DNA from: Hymenobacter sp. DG25A
Lineage (GTDB): Bacteria > Bacteroidota > Bacteroidia > Cytophagales > Hymenobacteraceae
NCBI RefSeq assembly: GCF_001280305.1
Contig: NZ_CP012623.1
Coordinates: 1,612,001-1,676,000, forward strand
Length of the DNA: 64,000 nucleotides
Direction: 5' to 3'
The notes beneath the pieces were generated by a model that was not told the DNA's origin, made no database searches, and worked only from the letters and a program-made list of their open reading frames with translations. This document shows, in pieces, positions 43,522-52,003 of this stretch. Numbering within the stretch: position 1 is the first letter of the stretch; each line of letters starts with the position of its first letter. Both the position numbers and the translations under genes were made by a program.

Positions 43522-43539
43522 CCGGCGTAAAGGCCCTTT

Positions 43540-43581
43540 AAAACAGAACGGCCCCGCTGCTTAGCGGGGCCGTTCTGTTTT
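43540..43581. terminator. Bidirectional terminator, perfect 19-bp stem
   Basis: 43540-43558 pairs perfectly with 43563-43581; A-tract on the left and T-tract on the right serve the convergent genes on both sides. Confidence 0.92.
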
Positions 43582-43595
43582 GGGTAAAAGCTGAC

Positions 43596-45707
43596 TTACG
43601 CTTTAATACCTAGCAGCAGGAACATGAAGGCATACTGCCGGGCTACGTCATGGATAGACTTAAACCGGCCGGAAGCACCGCCGTGGCCGGCGGCCATATC
43701 CGTGTGCAGGAGCAGCAGGTTCTTATCGGTTTTCATGGCGCGCAGCTTGGCTACCCACTTGGCCGGCTCAAAGTATTGCACCTGTGAGTCGTGGAGGCCG
43801 GTGGTGACCAGCATGTTGGGATAGGCCTGGGCCTTTATGTTGTCATAGGGCGAGTAGGACAGCATATAGTCGTAGTACTCCTTCTGGTTGGGGTTGCCCC
43901 ACTCGTCGTATTCGCTGGTGGTCAGGGGCAGGCTGGCGTCCAGCATGGTAGTCACCACATCCACGAACGGCACGCCGGCCAGCACACCTTTGTACAGTTC
44001 CGGGTGCATGTTCACTACAGCACCCATCAACAGGCCACCGGCGCTGCCGCCCTGGGCAAACAGCGTGGCCGGTGAGGTATACTTCTGCTGAATGAGATAC
44101 TTGGAACAATCGGTGAAATCGGTGAAGGTGTTCTTCTTCCTGAGCAGCTTACCCGCCTCGTACCACTCGCGGCCCATTTCCTGCCCGCCCCGGATATGGC
44201 AAATGGCAAAAGCAAAGCCCCGATTCAGCAAACTCAGCCGCGCGGGGCTGAAGGCTGGGTTGGTGGAAATACCATAGGATCCATACGCGTACTGCAGCAT
44301 GGGCGCTTTCCCGTCCTTCTTAAAGCCTTTCTTATACACCACCGATATCGGAATGCGCGTACCATCGGCGGCCGTGGCGTAGATACGTTCCGTTACGTAA
44401 TCTTCCTTTTTGAACCCACCCAGCACCTTCTGCTCTTTCAGCAGGGTTTTCTTGTGGGTAACCATGTCATAATCGTAAGTGGAAGCGGGCGTGGTCAGGG
44501 AGGTGTAGGTATAGCGCAGCACCGGCGTATCAAACTCCCGGTTTACGCTGATGGCCGCAGTGTAGGCTGGCTCGCCAAAGTTGAGGTAATGCTGCTTGCC
44601 GCTTTTCCAGTCGCGCACGCTGAGCTGCAGCAGGCCTTCCTTCCGCTCGCCCAGCACCAGGTAGTTGCGGAACAGCTCCATGTTCTCCAGAAACACGTCT
44701 TTGCGGTGCGGCACCAGCTCTTTCCACGCCGATTTGGCCGTGTTGGTAATGGGCGTTTCCACCAACCGGTAGTTAGGCGACTGCCAGTTGGTGCGCACGT
44801 AGAACTTGTCGCCCATGTGCTCCACCTCGTACAAATGGTCTTTCTCGCGGGGCCAGAATACTTTCAGCTCCCCGGTGGGGTTGGCGGCTTCCAGGTAGCG
44901 GAACTCCGAGGACAGCGTGCTGTGCAGCTGCACCCCAATGTATTTCCGGGACTTGGAGCGGCTCAGGTCCATGGAGTAGGTGTTGTCTTTCTCCTCGTAC
45001 ACCAGCGCGTCCTGCTTGGGGTCGGAGCCCAGCGTGTGCCGGTACACCTGGTAGGGTAGCAGCGTGGTAACGTCCTTGCGGGTATAGAATACGGTTTTGT
45101 TGTCGGCGGCCCACACAGCCTCGCCACCCGTGTTTGGAATGGCTTCCGGATAAAGCTTACCCGTTTTCAGATCTTTAAACCGTAGCGTGTATAAGCGCCG
45201 GCTTACGGTGTCTTCGCTGAAAGCCAGCAGCTGGTTATTGTCGCTCACTTCCCAGCCGCCAATCTGATAGTAAGGCTTGCCTTTGCCCAGCACGTTGGCG
45301 TTCAGCAACACTTCCTCAGGGGCTTTTACCGAGCCTTTCTTGCGGCAGTAAATGGGATATTCGGCGCCTTCCTCAAAGCGGGTGTAATAGTAATAGCCAT
45401 TGTCGCGGTACGGCACCGACTCATCCTTCTCCTGAATGCGGCCCTTGATTTCGGCGTACAGCTTTTCCTCCAGCCCTTTTACGGGTGCCATTACCTGGTC
45501 GAAGTAGGCGTTTTCGGCCTCGAGGTAGCTGATGACTTCCGGGTTGCTGCGCTCATTCAGCCAGTAGTAATTGTCGGTGCGCGTGTTGCCCAGCATGGTG
45601 AGCTGTTTGGGCTTGATGGCGGCAACGGGCGGCACCGCGGTTTGCGCCTGGGCCGCACCCAGTGCCACGGCATAAGCACCTACCAATAAGGGGGTCGATT
45701 TCTTCAT
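43596..45707 (-). CDS. S9 family prolyl oligopeptidase (oligopeptidase B-like)
   Basis: A 703-aa serine peptidase. Signal peptide (KSTPLLVGAYAVALGAAQAQ), seven-bladed propeller (about residues 70-420: TDNYYWLNERSNPEVISYLE, EEGAEYPIYCRKKGS), and a C-terminal alpha/beta hydrolase domain with nucleophile Ser555 in AQGGSAGGLLMGAV, acid near LVTTGLHDSQV and His in MAAGHGGASGRFK. This is the oligopeptidase B/PtrB pattern, cleaving peptides after basic residues. The signal peptide suggests it works in the periplasm, unusual for the E. coli enzyme but common in Bacteroidota. Confidence 0.92.
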   Translation of the reverse strand: MKKSTPLLVGAYAVALGAAQAQTAVPPVAAIKPKQLTMLGNTRTDNYYWLNERSNPEVISYLEAENAYFDQVMAPVKGLEEKLYAEIKGRIQEKDESVPYRDNGYYYYTRFEEGAEYPIYCRKKGSVKAPEEVLLNANVLGKGKPYYQIGGWEVSDNNQLLAFSEDTVSRRLYTLRFKDLKTGKLYPEAIPNTGGEAVWAADNKTVFYTRKDVTTLLPYQVYRHTLGSDPKQDALVYEEKDNTYSMDLSRSKSRKYIGVQLHSTLSSEFRYLEAANPTGELKVFWPREKDHLYEVEHMGDKFYVRTNWQSPNYRLVETPITNTAKSAWKELVPHRKDVFLENMELFRNYLVLGERKEGLLQLSVRDWKSGKQHYLNFGEPAYTAAISVNREFDTPVLRYTYTSLTTPASTYDYDMVTHKKTLLKEQKVLGGFKKEDYVTERIYATAADGTRIPISVVYKKGFKKDGKAPMLQYAYGSYGISTNPAFSPARLSLLNRGFAFAICHIRGGQEMGREWYEAGKLLRKKNTFTDFTDCSKYLIQQKYTSPATLFAQGGSAGGLLMGAVVNMHPELYKGVLAGVPFVDVVTTMLDASLPLTTSEYDEWGNPNQKEYYDYMLSYSPYDNIKAQAYPNMLVTTGLHDSQVQYFEPAKWVAKLRAMKTDKNLLLLHTDMAAGHGGASGRFKSIHDVARQYAFMFLLLGIKA

Positions 45708-45856
45708 CAGGAGTAAAAGCTAATGGGTATAAAAGTGACGAAGGAAAGGTACGTTACTGCCTGTCAGCCCACAACTTTCCGTTATACAACCAGCCACAGC
45801 TTATACTATCCTATTCGAGGATTAAGAAATTAAGGGAAGCAGTAACAAGCTTACTA

Positions 45857-46018
45857 GTCATGCAGAGTGCAGCGAAGCATCTCGCATGGGGTCGTAGTTG
45901 GAAAAGAAAAGGAAAAAGAACGTCATGTCGAGCGTAGTCGAGACATCTCGCGTGCTGACGTTGCATTACTATTTACCACACTAGCGAGATGTCTCGACTA
46001 CGCTCGACATGACGTTCT
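45857..46018. repeat. Dispersed palindromic repeat, locus 3 (half copy plus full inverted repeat)
   Basis: A half copy (45857-45891) is followed, after an A-rich spacer, by an inverted repeat with perfect 35-bp arms at 45917-45951 and 45984-46018. The arms carry CGTCATGTCGAGC and GACATCTCGC. The loop holds the core GTGCTGACGTTGCA (45952-45965) and CTATTTACCACACTAG, the latter shared with locus 1 in inverse orientation. Confidence 0.92.
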
Positions 46019-46060
46019 ATTAACTTCCTAAACAGCTGTCGAATTAGAAAGTGCACAAAC

Positions 46061-46092
46061 AAAAAGAGCGGCACCGTGGTGCAGCTCTTTTT
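46061..46092 (-). terminator. valS terminator
   Basis: A stem (AAAAAGAGC and GCACC pairing with GGTGC and GCTCTTTTT) lies 26 bases beyond the valS stop on the minus strand. Confidence 0.75.
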
Positions 46093-46117
46093 AAGTTATT
46101 CCAGAAATCTAACCGCT

Positions 46118-48748
46118 TTACAGAGCGGCCATGCTTTGCTCCAGGGCCGTAATCTTGGCTTCGGCGTCGGCCAGCTTCTGCCGCTCCCGCTCTACCAGGT
46201 CGGCCTTGGCGTTCTGCACAAACTTATCGTTGCCGAGCTTCTTCAGCACGGAGTCCCGGAAGCCCTGAGCGTACTCCAGCTCTTTGGCCAAACGCTCCTT
46301 TTCCGCCCCTAGGTCAATCTGACCTTCCAGCGGCACGAAGAACTCCGCCCCACCGGATACGAAGCCTACAGCGGCAGCCGGAGCGGCCTCTACGAAGCTG
46401 ATATCACTCAGGGCCCCCAGCTTCCGGATGATGGCGTCGTAGCTCTGCAGCAGCGCTACGTCGTCGGTTTTGGCGGCCAGGGTGAGTGGCTTGTTGGGGC
46501 CGAGGCCTTTCTGGTTCCGGATGTTGCGGATACCGGCCACGATGTCCAGGGCCTTTTCCATGCGGGCAATTACCTCCGGGCTGCCGGCCACGGGCTGCTG
46601 CTTGGGCCAGGGCGCTACGCAGAGGTAGTCCTTGGGGCCGCGCTCAGCCAGCTCGTGCCAGATTTCTTCCGTGATGAAGGGCATGAACGGGTGCAGCAGC
46701 TTCAGCAGAATTTCCAGGAAGCTGTTGGTGTGGCGCAGCGTCTCGGCATCAATGGGCGCCAGGTACGCGGGCTTGATCATCTCCAGGTACACCGAGCAGA
46801 AGTCGTCCCACACCAGCTTGTACACCGTCATCAGCGCGTCGCTCATGCGGAACTTCTCGAAGTGTTCGTCCATCTCGGCCAGGGAGGCCTGCAGCTTGGC
46901 CGAGAACCATTCCACGGCTTTGGCATTGGGGAAGGGCAGCGCGGCATCTACTTCCCAGCCCTTGGTGAGGCGGAAGGCATTCCAGAGCTTGTTGGTGAAG
47001 TTGCGGCCCTGCTCTACCAGCTTGATATCGAACAGCAAATCGTTGCCGGCCGGCGAGGAGAACAGCATGCCGGTACGCACGCCATCGGCGCCGTACTGGG
47101 CAATGAGGTCCAGCGGATCGGGCGAATTGCCGAGGCTTTTGCTCATTTTGCGGCCCTGCGCATCGCGCACAATGCCGGTGAGGTACACGTTGCGGAACGG
47201 TACTTCCTTGCGGTATTCCAGTCCGGCCATGATCATGCGCGCCACCCAGAAAAACAGAATTTCGGGGGCGGTTACTAGGTCATCGGTCGGGTAGAAATAG
47301 TTGATGTCAGCATTGTCGGGGTCTTTGAAGCCATCGAACACCGAAATGGGCCAGAGCCAGGCGGAGAACCAGGTATCCAGCACGTCTTCTTCCTGGCGCA
47401 GGTCGGCGGCCGTGAGGTCCTGGTTGCCGCTTTGTACGCGGGCCTGCTGCACGGCTTCTTCCTCGTTCAGGGCTACTACAAAGGTGCCATCGGGCAGGTA
47501 GTAGGCCGGAATGCGCTGGCCCCACCACAGCTGGCGGGAAATGCACCAGTCGTGCACGTTCTCCATCCACACCCGGTACATGTTCTTAAACTTGGGCGGG
47601 TGCAGCCTGATTTCGTCATTCTCCACTACCTCCAGAGCCTTTTTGGCCATCTGGTCCATCTTGCAGAACCACTGCAGGCTCAGGCGCGGCTCAATAACCG
47701 CCCCGGTGCGCTCGGAGGTTTGCAGCACGCTGGCGTACTCCTCTACCTTGTCCAGCTGGCCAGCATCTTCCAGGTCCTTTACAATGTTACGGCGGGCGGC
47801 AAAACGGTCCTGCCCCACGTACAGCTGCGCCTTTTCATTCAGCGAGCCGTCGTTGTTCAGGATATCGATAACGGGCAGGTTGTGCTTGAGGCCCAGCTCG
47901 TAGTCGTTCAGGTCGTGCGCGGGAGTTACTTTCAGCGCGCCGGTACCAAAGTCAATAGTTACGTACTCGTCCAGAATCACCGGAATTTCGCGGCGCAGCA
48001 GCGGAATGCGCACTTTGGCGCCGTGCAGGTGGGTGTAGCGCGGGTCGTGGGGGTTTACGGCCACGGCCACGTCGGCCATAATGGTTTCCGGACGCGAGGT
48101 AGCAACCGTCAGGAACTGGCCCGGCTGCCCTACTACCTCATATTTGAGGTGGTACATCTTGGCCATGGTGTCCTTCGGAATTACTTCCTCGTCGCTCAAA
48201 GCGGTGCCGCCCATGGGGTCCCAGTTCACCATGCGGATGCCGCGGTAAATCTGGCCCTTGCGGTACAAATCCACGAATACGCGCAGGACGGCTTCGGTCA
48301 GCTCGGGCTCCATGGTGAAGCGCGTCCGGTCCCAGTCGCAGCTGGCGCCCAGCTTTTTCAGCTGTTCCAGAATGATGCCGCCGTACTTCTCCTTCCAGTC
48401 CCAGGCGTGGGTCAGGAACTGCTCGCGGGTGAGGTCTTTCTTATCAATGCCTTTCTCCTTCAGCAGCGCAACAACCTTGGCTTCGGTAGCAATGGAGGCG
48501 TGGTCGGTGCCGGGCACCCAGCACGCTTCCTTGCCCTGCATGCGCGCCCGGCGCACCAGCACATCCTGAATGGTATTGTTCAGCATGTGCCCCATGTGCA
48601 GCACGCCCGTTACGTTAGGCGGCGGAATCACTACTGAGTAAGCAGGCTTGCGCGGATTGGGCTTGGCTTTGAAGAAGCCCTGCTCCTGCCAGCGCTGGTA
48701 CCATTTGGCTTCAACGTCGGCGGGGGTATAGGTCTTGGCGATTGACAT
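46118..48748 (-). CDS. valS: valyl-tRNA synthetase
   Basis: Charges tRNA-Val. 876 aa, normal length. HIGH motif as HMGH (51-54) in PPPNVTGVLHMGHMLN; editing (CP1) domain in the middle (ATSRPETIMADVAVAVNP); KMSKS at 534-538 (GRKMSKSLGNSPDP); anticodon-binding helix bundle; and a C-terminal coiled coil (EKERLAKELEYAQGFRDSVL) that binds tRNA. ATG 48748 (MSIAKTYTPADVEAKW) is chosen: the open frame continues to 48889, but that stretch lies beyond the -7 box at 48776-48783 and lacks homology. Confidence 0.97.
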   Translation of the reverse strand: MSIAKTYTPADVEAKWYQRWQEQGFFKAKPNPRKPAYSVVIPPPNVTGVLHMGHMLNNTIQDVLVRRARMQGKEACWVPGTDHASIATEAKVVALLKEKGIDKKDLTREQFLTHAWDWKEKYGGIILEQLKKLGASCDWDRTRFTMEPELTEAVLRVFVDLYRKGQIYRGIRMVNWDPMGGTALSDEEVIPKDTMAKMYHLKYEVVGQPGQFLTVATSRPETIMADVAVAVNPHDPRYTHLHGAKVRIPLLRREIPVILDEYVTIDFGTGALKVTPAHDLNDYELGLKHNLPVIDILNNDGSLNEKAQLYVGQDRFAARRNIVKDLEDAGQLDKVEEYASVLQTSERTGAVIEPRLSLQWFCKMDQMAKKALEVVENDEIRLHPPKFKNMYRVWMENVHDWCISRQLWWGQRIPAYYLPDGTFVVALNEEEAVQQARVQSGNQDLTAADLRQEEDVLDTWFSAWLWPISVFDGFKDPDNADINYFYPTDDLVTAPEILFFWVARMIMAGLEYRKEVPFRNVYLTGIVRDAQGRKMSKSLGNSPDPLDLIAQYGADGVRTGMLFSSPAGNDLLFDIKLVEQGRNFTNKLWNAFRLTKGWEVDAALPFPNAKAVEWFSAKLQASLAEMDEHFEKFRMSDALMTVYKLVWDDFCSVYLEMIKPAYLAPIDAETLRHTNSFLEILLKLLHPFMPFITEEIWHELAERGPKDYLCVAPWPKQQPVAGSPEVIARMEKALDIVAGIRNIRNQKGLGPNKPLTLAAKTDDVALLQSYDAIIRKLGALSDISFVEAAPAAAVGFVSGGAEFFVPLEGQIDLGAEKERLAKELEYAQGFRDSVLKKLGNDKFVQNAKADLVERERQKLADAEAKITALEQSMAAL

Positions 48749-48775
48749 CAGCGGCGGGAAATCAGGTTTAAGGGG

Positions 48776-48783
48776 CAAAAGTA
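48776..48783 (-). promoter_or_regulatory. -7 box (TACTTTTG) of valS
   Basis: On the minus strand TACTTTTG lies 28 bases before the valS ATG, with TTTC about 20 bases further upstream as a weak -33 element. It supports the start at 48748 over the longer open frame. Confidence 0.55.
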
Positions 48784-48822
48784 GGCATTTCGGGCGGGGC
48801 CGGGAAATATGGGCAAGACCAC

Positions 48823-48835
48823 CGTCATGTCGAGG
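48823..48835. repeat. possible remnant of the palindromic repeat family
   Basis: CGTCATGTCGAGG matches the first 12 bases of the locus 3 arm. Too short to be certain. Confidence 0.35.
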
Positions 48836-48843
48836 GGCAATTA

Positions 48844-48878
48844 CAAAAAAGCCTGCTCGGGTGGAGCAGGCTTTTTGT
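48844..48878 (-). terminator. Terminator after the ferredoxin gene
   Basis: CAAAAAAGCCTGCTC pairs with GAGCAGGCTTTTTG around a short loop, 17 bases beyond the ferredoxin stop on the minus strand. Confidence 0.82.
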
Positions 48879-48894
48879 TGAAAAATCAAATGGC

Positions 48895-49248
48895 TTAGCT
48901 CGCCTCAGCGTGCAGCCATTCTTTCTTTTTCAGCAAAGCGTCCTGCGATTCGCGGTAGTCGGGGTCATCGACGCAGCAGTCTACGGGGCAGACGGCGGCG
49001 CACTGGGGCTCCTCGTGGAAACCCACGCACTCCGTGCACTTGTCCGAGACGATATAGTAGTACTCGTCGGAAACGGGCGTTTGCGGGGCGGTGCCCGAGA
49101 CAGTCTCGCCACCGTCCACGGTTACTTCTTTCAAAGCAGTGCCATCGGCCCAGCGCCACTGCGCACCGCCTTCGTAAATAGCGTTATTAGGACATTCCGG
49201 TTCGCAGGCACCACAGTTGATGCACTCGTCGGTTATCATGATGGCCAT
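48895..49248 (-). CDS. 2[4Fe-4S] ferredoxin with insertion
   Basis: A 117-aa electron carrier. First cluster CxxCxxCxxxC in [18 protein letters not shown]; second in [22 protein letters not shown], with the insertion between the second and third Cys that marks the Allochromatium/YfhL type. Between the two lies an extra segment of about 40 residues ([16 protein letters not shown]...), also known in Bacteroidota ferredoxins. Divergent from the LuxC-like acyl-CoA reductase; I recall this pair as conserved in the phylum, so it may supply electrons there, but this is inference. Confidence 0.92.
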   Translation of the reverse strand: MAIMITDECINCGACEPECPNNAIYEGGAQWRWADGTALKEVTVDGGETVSGTAPQTPVSDEYYYIVSDKCTECVGFHEEPQCAAVCPVDCCVDDPDYRESQDALLKKKEWLHAEAS

Positions 49249-49320
49249 AGCCGTAGGTTTTAGCGTTAGGTGGTAGCGTGTATTTCAGCAACATGCGCCC
49301 GCCGGCAACAGTTTGGCAGG

Positions 49321-49328
49321 CAAAAGTA
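49321..49328 (-). promoter_or_regulatory. -7 box (TACTTTTG) of the ferredoxin gene
   Basis: TACTTTTG on the minus strand, 73 bases before the ATG at 49248. The same octamer is used before valS, lpxD and the gene at 60225. Confidence 0.45.
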
Positions 49329-49390
49329 GAAACTAACCGTTACTCTTGCGAGTTTTTTGCTGATTACGCTTTTCTTCCCTTTCCGTCCCG

Positions 49391-50404
49391 ATGACTCATT
49401 CCGAACGCCTCGCTGCCTTTGTAGCCCTGGGCCAGCGCCTGCAACAGCTTTCCGAAGATAAAATTACCGACCTGGCCGCGCGGGCGCGCAACCAGAACGC
49501 CTGGTTTGATAAACCCAACGTAACTGCCGCTATAAACGGCATTGCCCACCTTTTGGATGAAGAGCCCCTGCGCCACTGGACCGCCCGCTACCCACCGGAG
49601 CCCGAAACCCCGCGCAACATTGGCGTGGTGATGGCCGGGAATATTCCGCTGGTGGGCTTTCATGATTTGCTGTGCGTGCTGCTCAGCGGCCATAAGCTCC
49701 TGGCTAAGCCCAGCAAGGAAGACACCATTCTGATGCAGTGGATAGCCGATGAGTTACTTAAACTGGAGCCGCGCTTTGCCGACAGCCTGCAGTTTATGGA
49801 GCGCCTGAACGCGGCCGATGCCTTTATTGCCACCGGCTCCGACAACACGGCCCGCTACTTCGACTACTACTTCGGCAAGAAGCCCCATATTATCCGCCGC
49901 AATCGTACCAGCCTGGCCGTGCTCACCGGCCGCGAATCGGTGCACGATCTGGGTTTGCTGGGTGCTGATCTGTTCCGGTACTATGGCCTGGGCTGCCGCA
50001 ACGTGAGCAAGCTGTATGTGCCCGTGGGCTATCAATTTACGGACCTGCTAGACTCCCTGGAGCCCTGGAACCACGTGCTCAACCACCACAAATACCAGAA
50101 TAACTACGACTACAACAAGAGCATTATGCTGGTCAACCGCGTCGCGCATTTCGACTCGGGCTTTCTGCTGGTAACTGAGAATCCGCAGCTGGTCTCCCCT
50201 ATTTCCGTAGTGCATTACCAGGCCTACCAGCACGAAGTAGACCTGGCCGATAAGCTCACGGACGTGGCCACCCAGACCCAATGCATTGTTTCAGCCGGGG
50301 GCTTGTATGCCGGCAGCTTTGCCTTCGGCCGCGCCCAGGAGCCCGCCGTTTCCGATTACGCCGATGGCGTAGATACTATGGCTTTCCTGGCGGAAATTGT
50401 CTGA
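49391..50404 (+). CDS. LuxC-like acyl-CoA reductase
   Basis: A 337-aa protein of the LuxC/acyl-CoA reductase family, which reduces acyl thioesters to aldehydes with NADPH. The predicted active-site Cys is Cys202 in YYGLGCRNVSKLYVPVG; the nucleotide-binding region includes NIGVVMAGNIPLVGFHD and FIATGSDNTARYFDYYFG. It is shorter than LuxC (about 480 aa) because N- and C-terminal parts are reduced, as typical for Bacteroidota members. Physiological substrate unknown. No lux or fatty-alcohol genes are adjacent. Confidence 0.82.
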   Translation: MTHSERLAAFVALGQRLQQLSEDKITDLAARARNQNAWFDKPNVTAAINGIAHLLDEEPLRHWTARYPPEPETPRNIGVVMAGNIPLVGFHDLLCVLLSGHKLLAKPSKEDTILMQWIADELLKLEPRFADSLQFMERLNAADAFIATGSDNTARYFDYYFGKKPHIIRRNRTSLAVLTGRESVHDLGLLGADLFRYYGLGCRNVSKLYVPVGYQFTDLLDSLEPWNHVLNHHKYQNNYDYNKSIMLVNRVAHFDSGFLLVTENPQLVSPISVVHYQAYQHEVDLADKLTDVATQTQCIVSAGGLYAGSFAFGRAQEPAVSDYADGVDTMAFLAEIV

Positions 50405-50530
50405 AGAAATCACCTGCTTGCAGTTTATTGAGAACCGCAAGAGAGTCAGTAATTTATAGCTGGTTACGCATAGCACTTTTCGGATTTTATCAGCATATTA
50501 ACAGAGTCACGCGCTAACCCCATCACACCT

Positions 50531-50830
50531 ATGCTGACTCTTGAACAATCTTCCGAAATCATCAACAAAGAGCAGATAGAAGGCCTGCACTTTTCACACG
50601 AGGATGTGCTTTCCCTGCCCGCCGACAGGCTATGGCGCCAGCACGAAGCGGAACGGGCTTCTACCCTGGGCAATGGCTACCACGGCAAAGTAGATATCTA
50701 CTTTCAAACCGCCGATGGCAGTGTAAAACGGGTATATACCACGGTCTGGGCCGCTGATGCAGAATACCTCACGCTGAAATCCGGCGCCTCAATTCCGTTA
50801 CGCGCGGTATTGGGCTTTGATTTCTATTAA
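50531..50830 (+). CDS. hypothetical protein, 99 aa
   Basis: A small soluble protein (MLTLEQSSEIINKEQIEGLH) with a beta-rich second half: GYHGKVDIYFQTADGSVKRV, YTTVWAADAEYLTLKSGASI and the end VLGFDFY. No signal peptide, no recognised family. It has its own space between the LuxC-like gene (126 bases upstream) and a bidirectional terminator, and codon use like its neighbours, so it is probably real. Confidence 0.7.
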   Translation: MLTLEQSSEIINKEQIEGLHFSHEDVLSLPADRLWRQHEAERASTLGNGYHGKVDIYFQTADGSVKRVYTTVWAADAEYLTLKSGASIPLRAVLGFDFY

Positions 50831-50861
50831 AGGCTTCCTTCGCCGCAAACAGACAGGGTAC

Positions 50862-50901
50862 AAAAAGAAGCCTCGCCGGAGAACCGGCGAGGCTTCTTTT
50901 T
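50862..50901. terminator. Bidirectional terminator, perfect 18-bp stem
   Basis: 50862-50879 pairs with 50884-50901, with A-tract and T-tract at the ends, between convergent genes. Confidence 0.92.
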
Positions 50902-50957
50902 AACCGAATAATTATTCTTCAGCTGGCTGTGACCATGGCGGCATGGCCCGTTGCCGC

Positions 50958-51830
50958 TTACAGCCGGTTGAGCGTTTGGGCAATGAGGTCGTTGATCACC
51001 ACTTCGGAGTTGGTCGCAAACTCGCCCGTGGCTCGGTTTGCTACAATGGCGTTCAGCGATACAACTTCGTGGCCAAGCATGCGGCCCAGGGCGTAGTAGC
51101 CGGCGGTTTCCATCTCGAAGTTGGTCAGGCGGAACTCCCCTTCGGCGCTGTGGTGGCGGAAGCCCTGGAACTGCTGAATCAGATCCGGCAGGCGCAGATC
51201 CAGCCGCAGCACGCGGCCCTGCGGGCCATAGAAACCGGGGCAGGTGAGTGTATTGCCGACAATCATGCCAGCGCCCAGCTGCTCGCGCATCAGATCGGAG
51301 CCGCGCACGCAGTAGGGGCGGTAAGCCAGGCCCAGCGCCTGCTGAATGCCGGTGGCTACTTCTACCTCCAGCCCGGTTTCCACCAGGGGGTAAAACTGCA
51401 TCAACGAGTCCAGACCCACGCCGTGCTCGGTAACGAGGTGCGAGCCCAGCGGTACATCTTCCTGCAAAGCGCCGCTGGTACCGATGCGCACAATGCGCAG
51501 GGAAATACGCTCCTCCAATGAGCGGGGCTCACGGGTTACGAAGTCAATGTTCACCAGAGCATCCAGCTCATTAAGCAGAATGTCGATGTTATCGGTGCCC
51601 ATGCCGGTGGAAATGACCGTGATGCGCTTGCCCATGTAGTTGCCCACGTGCGTCACAAACTCGCGCTTATGAATCTGGGTCTCAATGGAGTCGAAATGCT
51701 GACTTACCATGGGTACCCGCTCCGGGTCGCCTACCGTGATGATGGTATCCGACAAATGATCGGGGAGCAGATTAAGGTGGTAGATGCTGCCGTCACGGTT
51801 TAGGATCAGCTCTGAGGCGGGAATGGGCAT
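50958..51830 (-). CDS. nucleoside phosphorylase (uridine phosphorylase-like)
   Basis: A 290-aa PNP/UDP-family phosphorylase that splits a nucleoside with phosphate. Motifs: LLPDHLSDTIITVGDPERV (phosphate-binding GDPxR), VISTGMGTDNIDILLNELDA, VRIGTSGALQEDVPLGSHLV and NFEMETAGYYALGRMLGHE (ribose-binding MET). It resembles uridine phosphorylase more than PNP, but base choice is not certain. ATG 51830 (MPIPASELILNRDGS) is chosen over the frame opening at 51938; a TACTTTC box on the minus strand near 51850 lies between. Confidence 0.88.
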   Translation of the reverse strand: MPIPASELILNRDGSIYHLNLLPDHLSDTIITVGDPERVPMVSQHFDSIETQIHKREFVTHVGNYMGKRITVISTGMGTDNIDILLNELDALVNIDFVTREPRSLEERISLRIVRIGTSGALQEDVPLGSHLVTEHGVGLDSLMQFYPLVETGLEVEVATGIQQALGLAYRPYCVRGSDLMREQLGAGMIVGNTLTCPGFYGPQGRVLRLDLRLPDLIQQFQGFRHHSAEGEFRLTNFEMETAGYYALGRMLGHEVVSLNAIVANRATGEFATNSEVVINDLIAQTLNRL

Positions 51831-51938
51831 GGGAGAGAAACTGGGGAAAGTATGGGGAATCAGTAGGGAAGCGCAGCACCCGCCGCGGAAAGCAGCACAG
51901 GCGCAGAACAGGGAAAAGGTACGGGAACAGAAAAACAA

Positions 51939-51983
51939 ATCCTGCGCCGGCCCGGGATAATACGTGCCGGGCCGGCGCAGGAT
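51939..51983 (-). terminator. Terminator after trhO, 17-bp GC-rich stem
   Basis: 51939-51955 pairs perfectly with 51967-51983; on the minus strand it is followed by TTTGTTTTT, so it ends transcription of the TrhO gene before the nucleoside phosphorylase gene. Confidence 0.8.
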
Positions 51984-52003
51984 ACCGGAAAAACCGGAAT
52001 ACG

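Larger units (their letters stand above)
45708..46117. other. Intergenic region, 410 bp, no gene
   Basis: Upstream of the S9 peptidase and downstream of valS. It holds palindromic repeat locus 3 (45857-46018) and the valS terminator (46061-46092). A CTTTCC-rich run near 45746 (minus strand TACCTTTC) might be the peptidase promoter. No supported gene. Confidence 0.8.
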
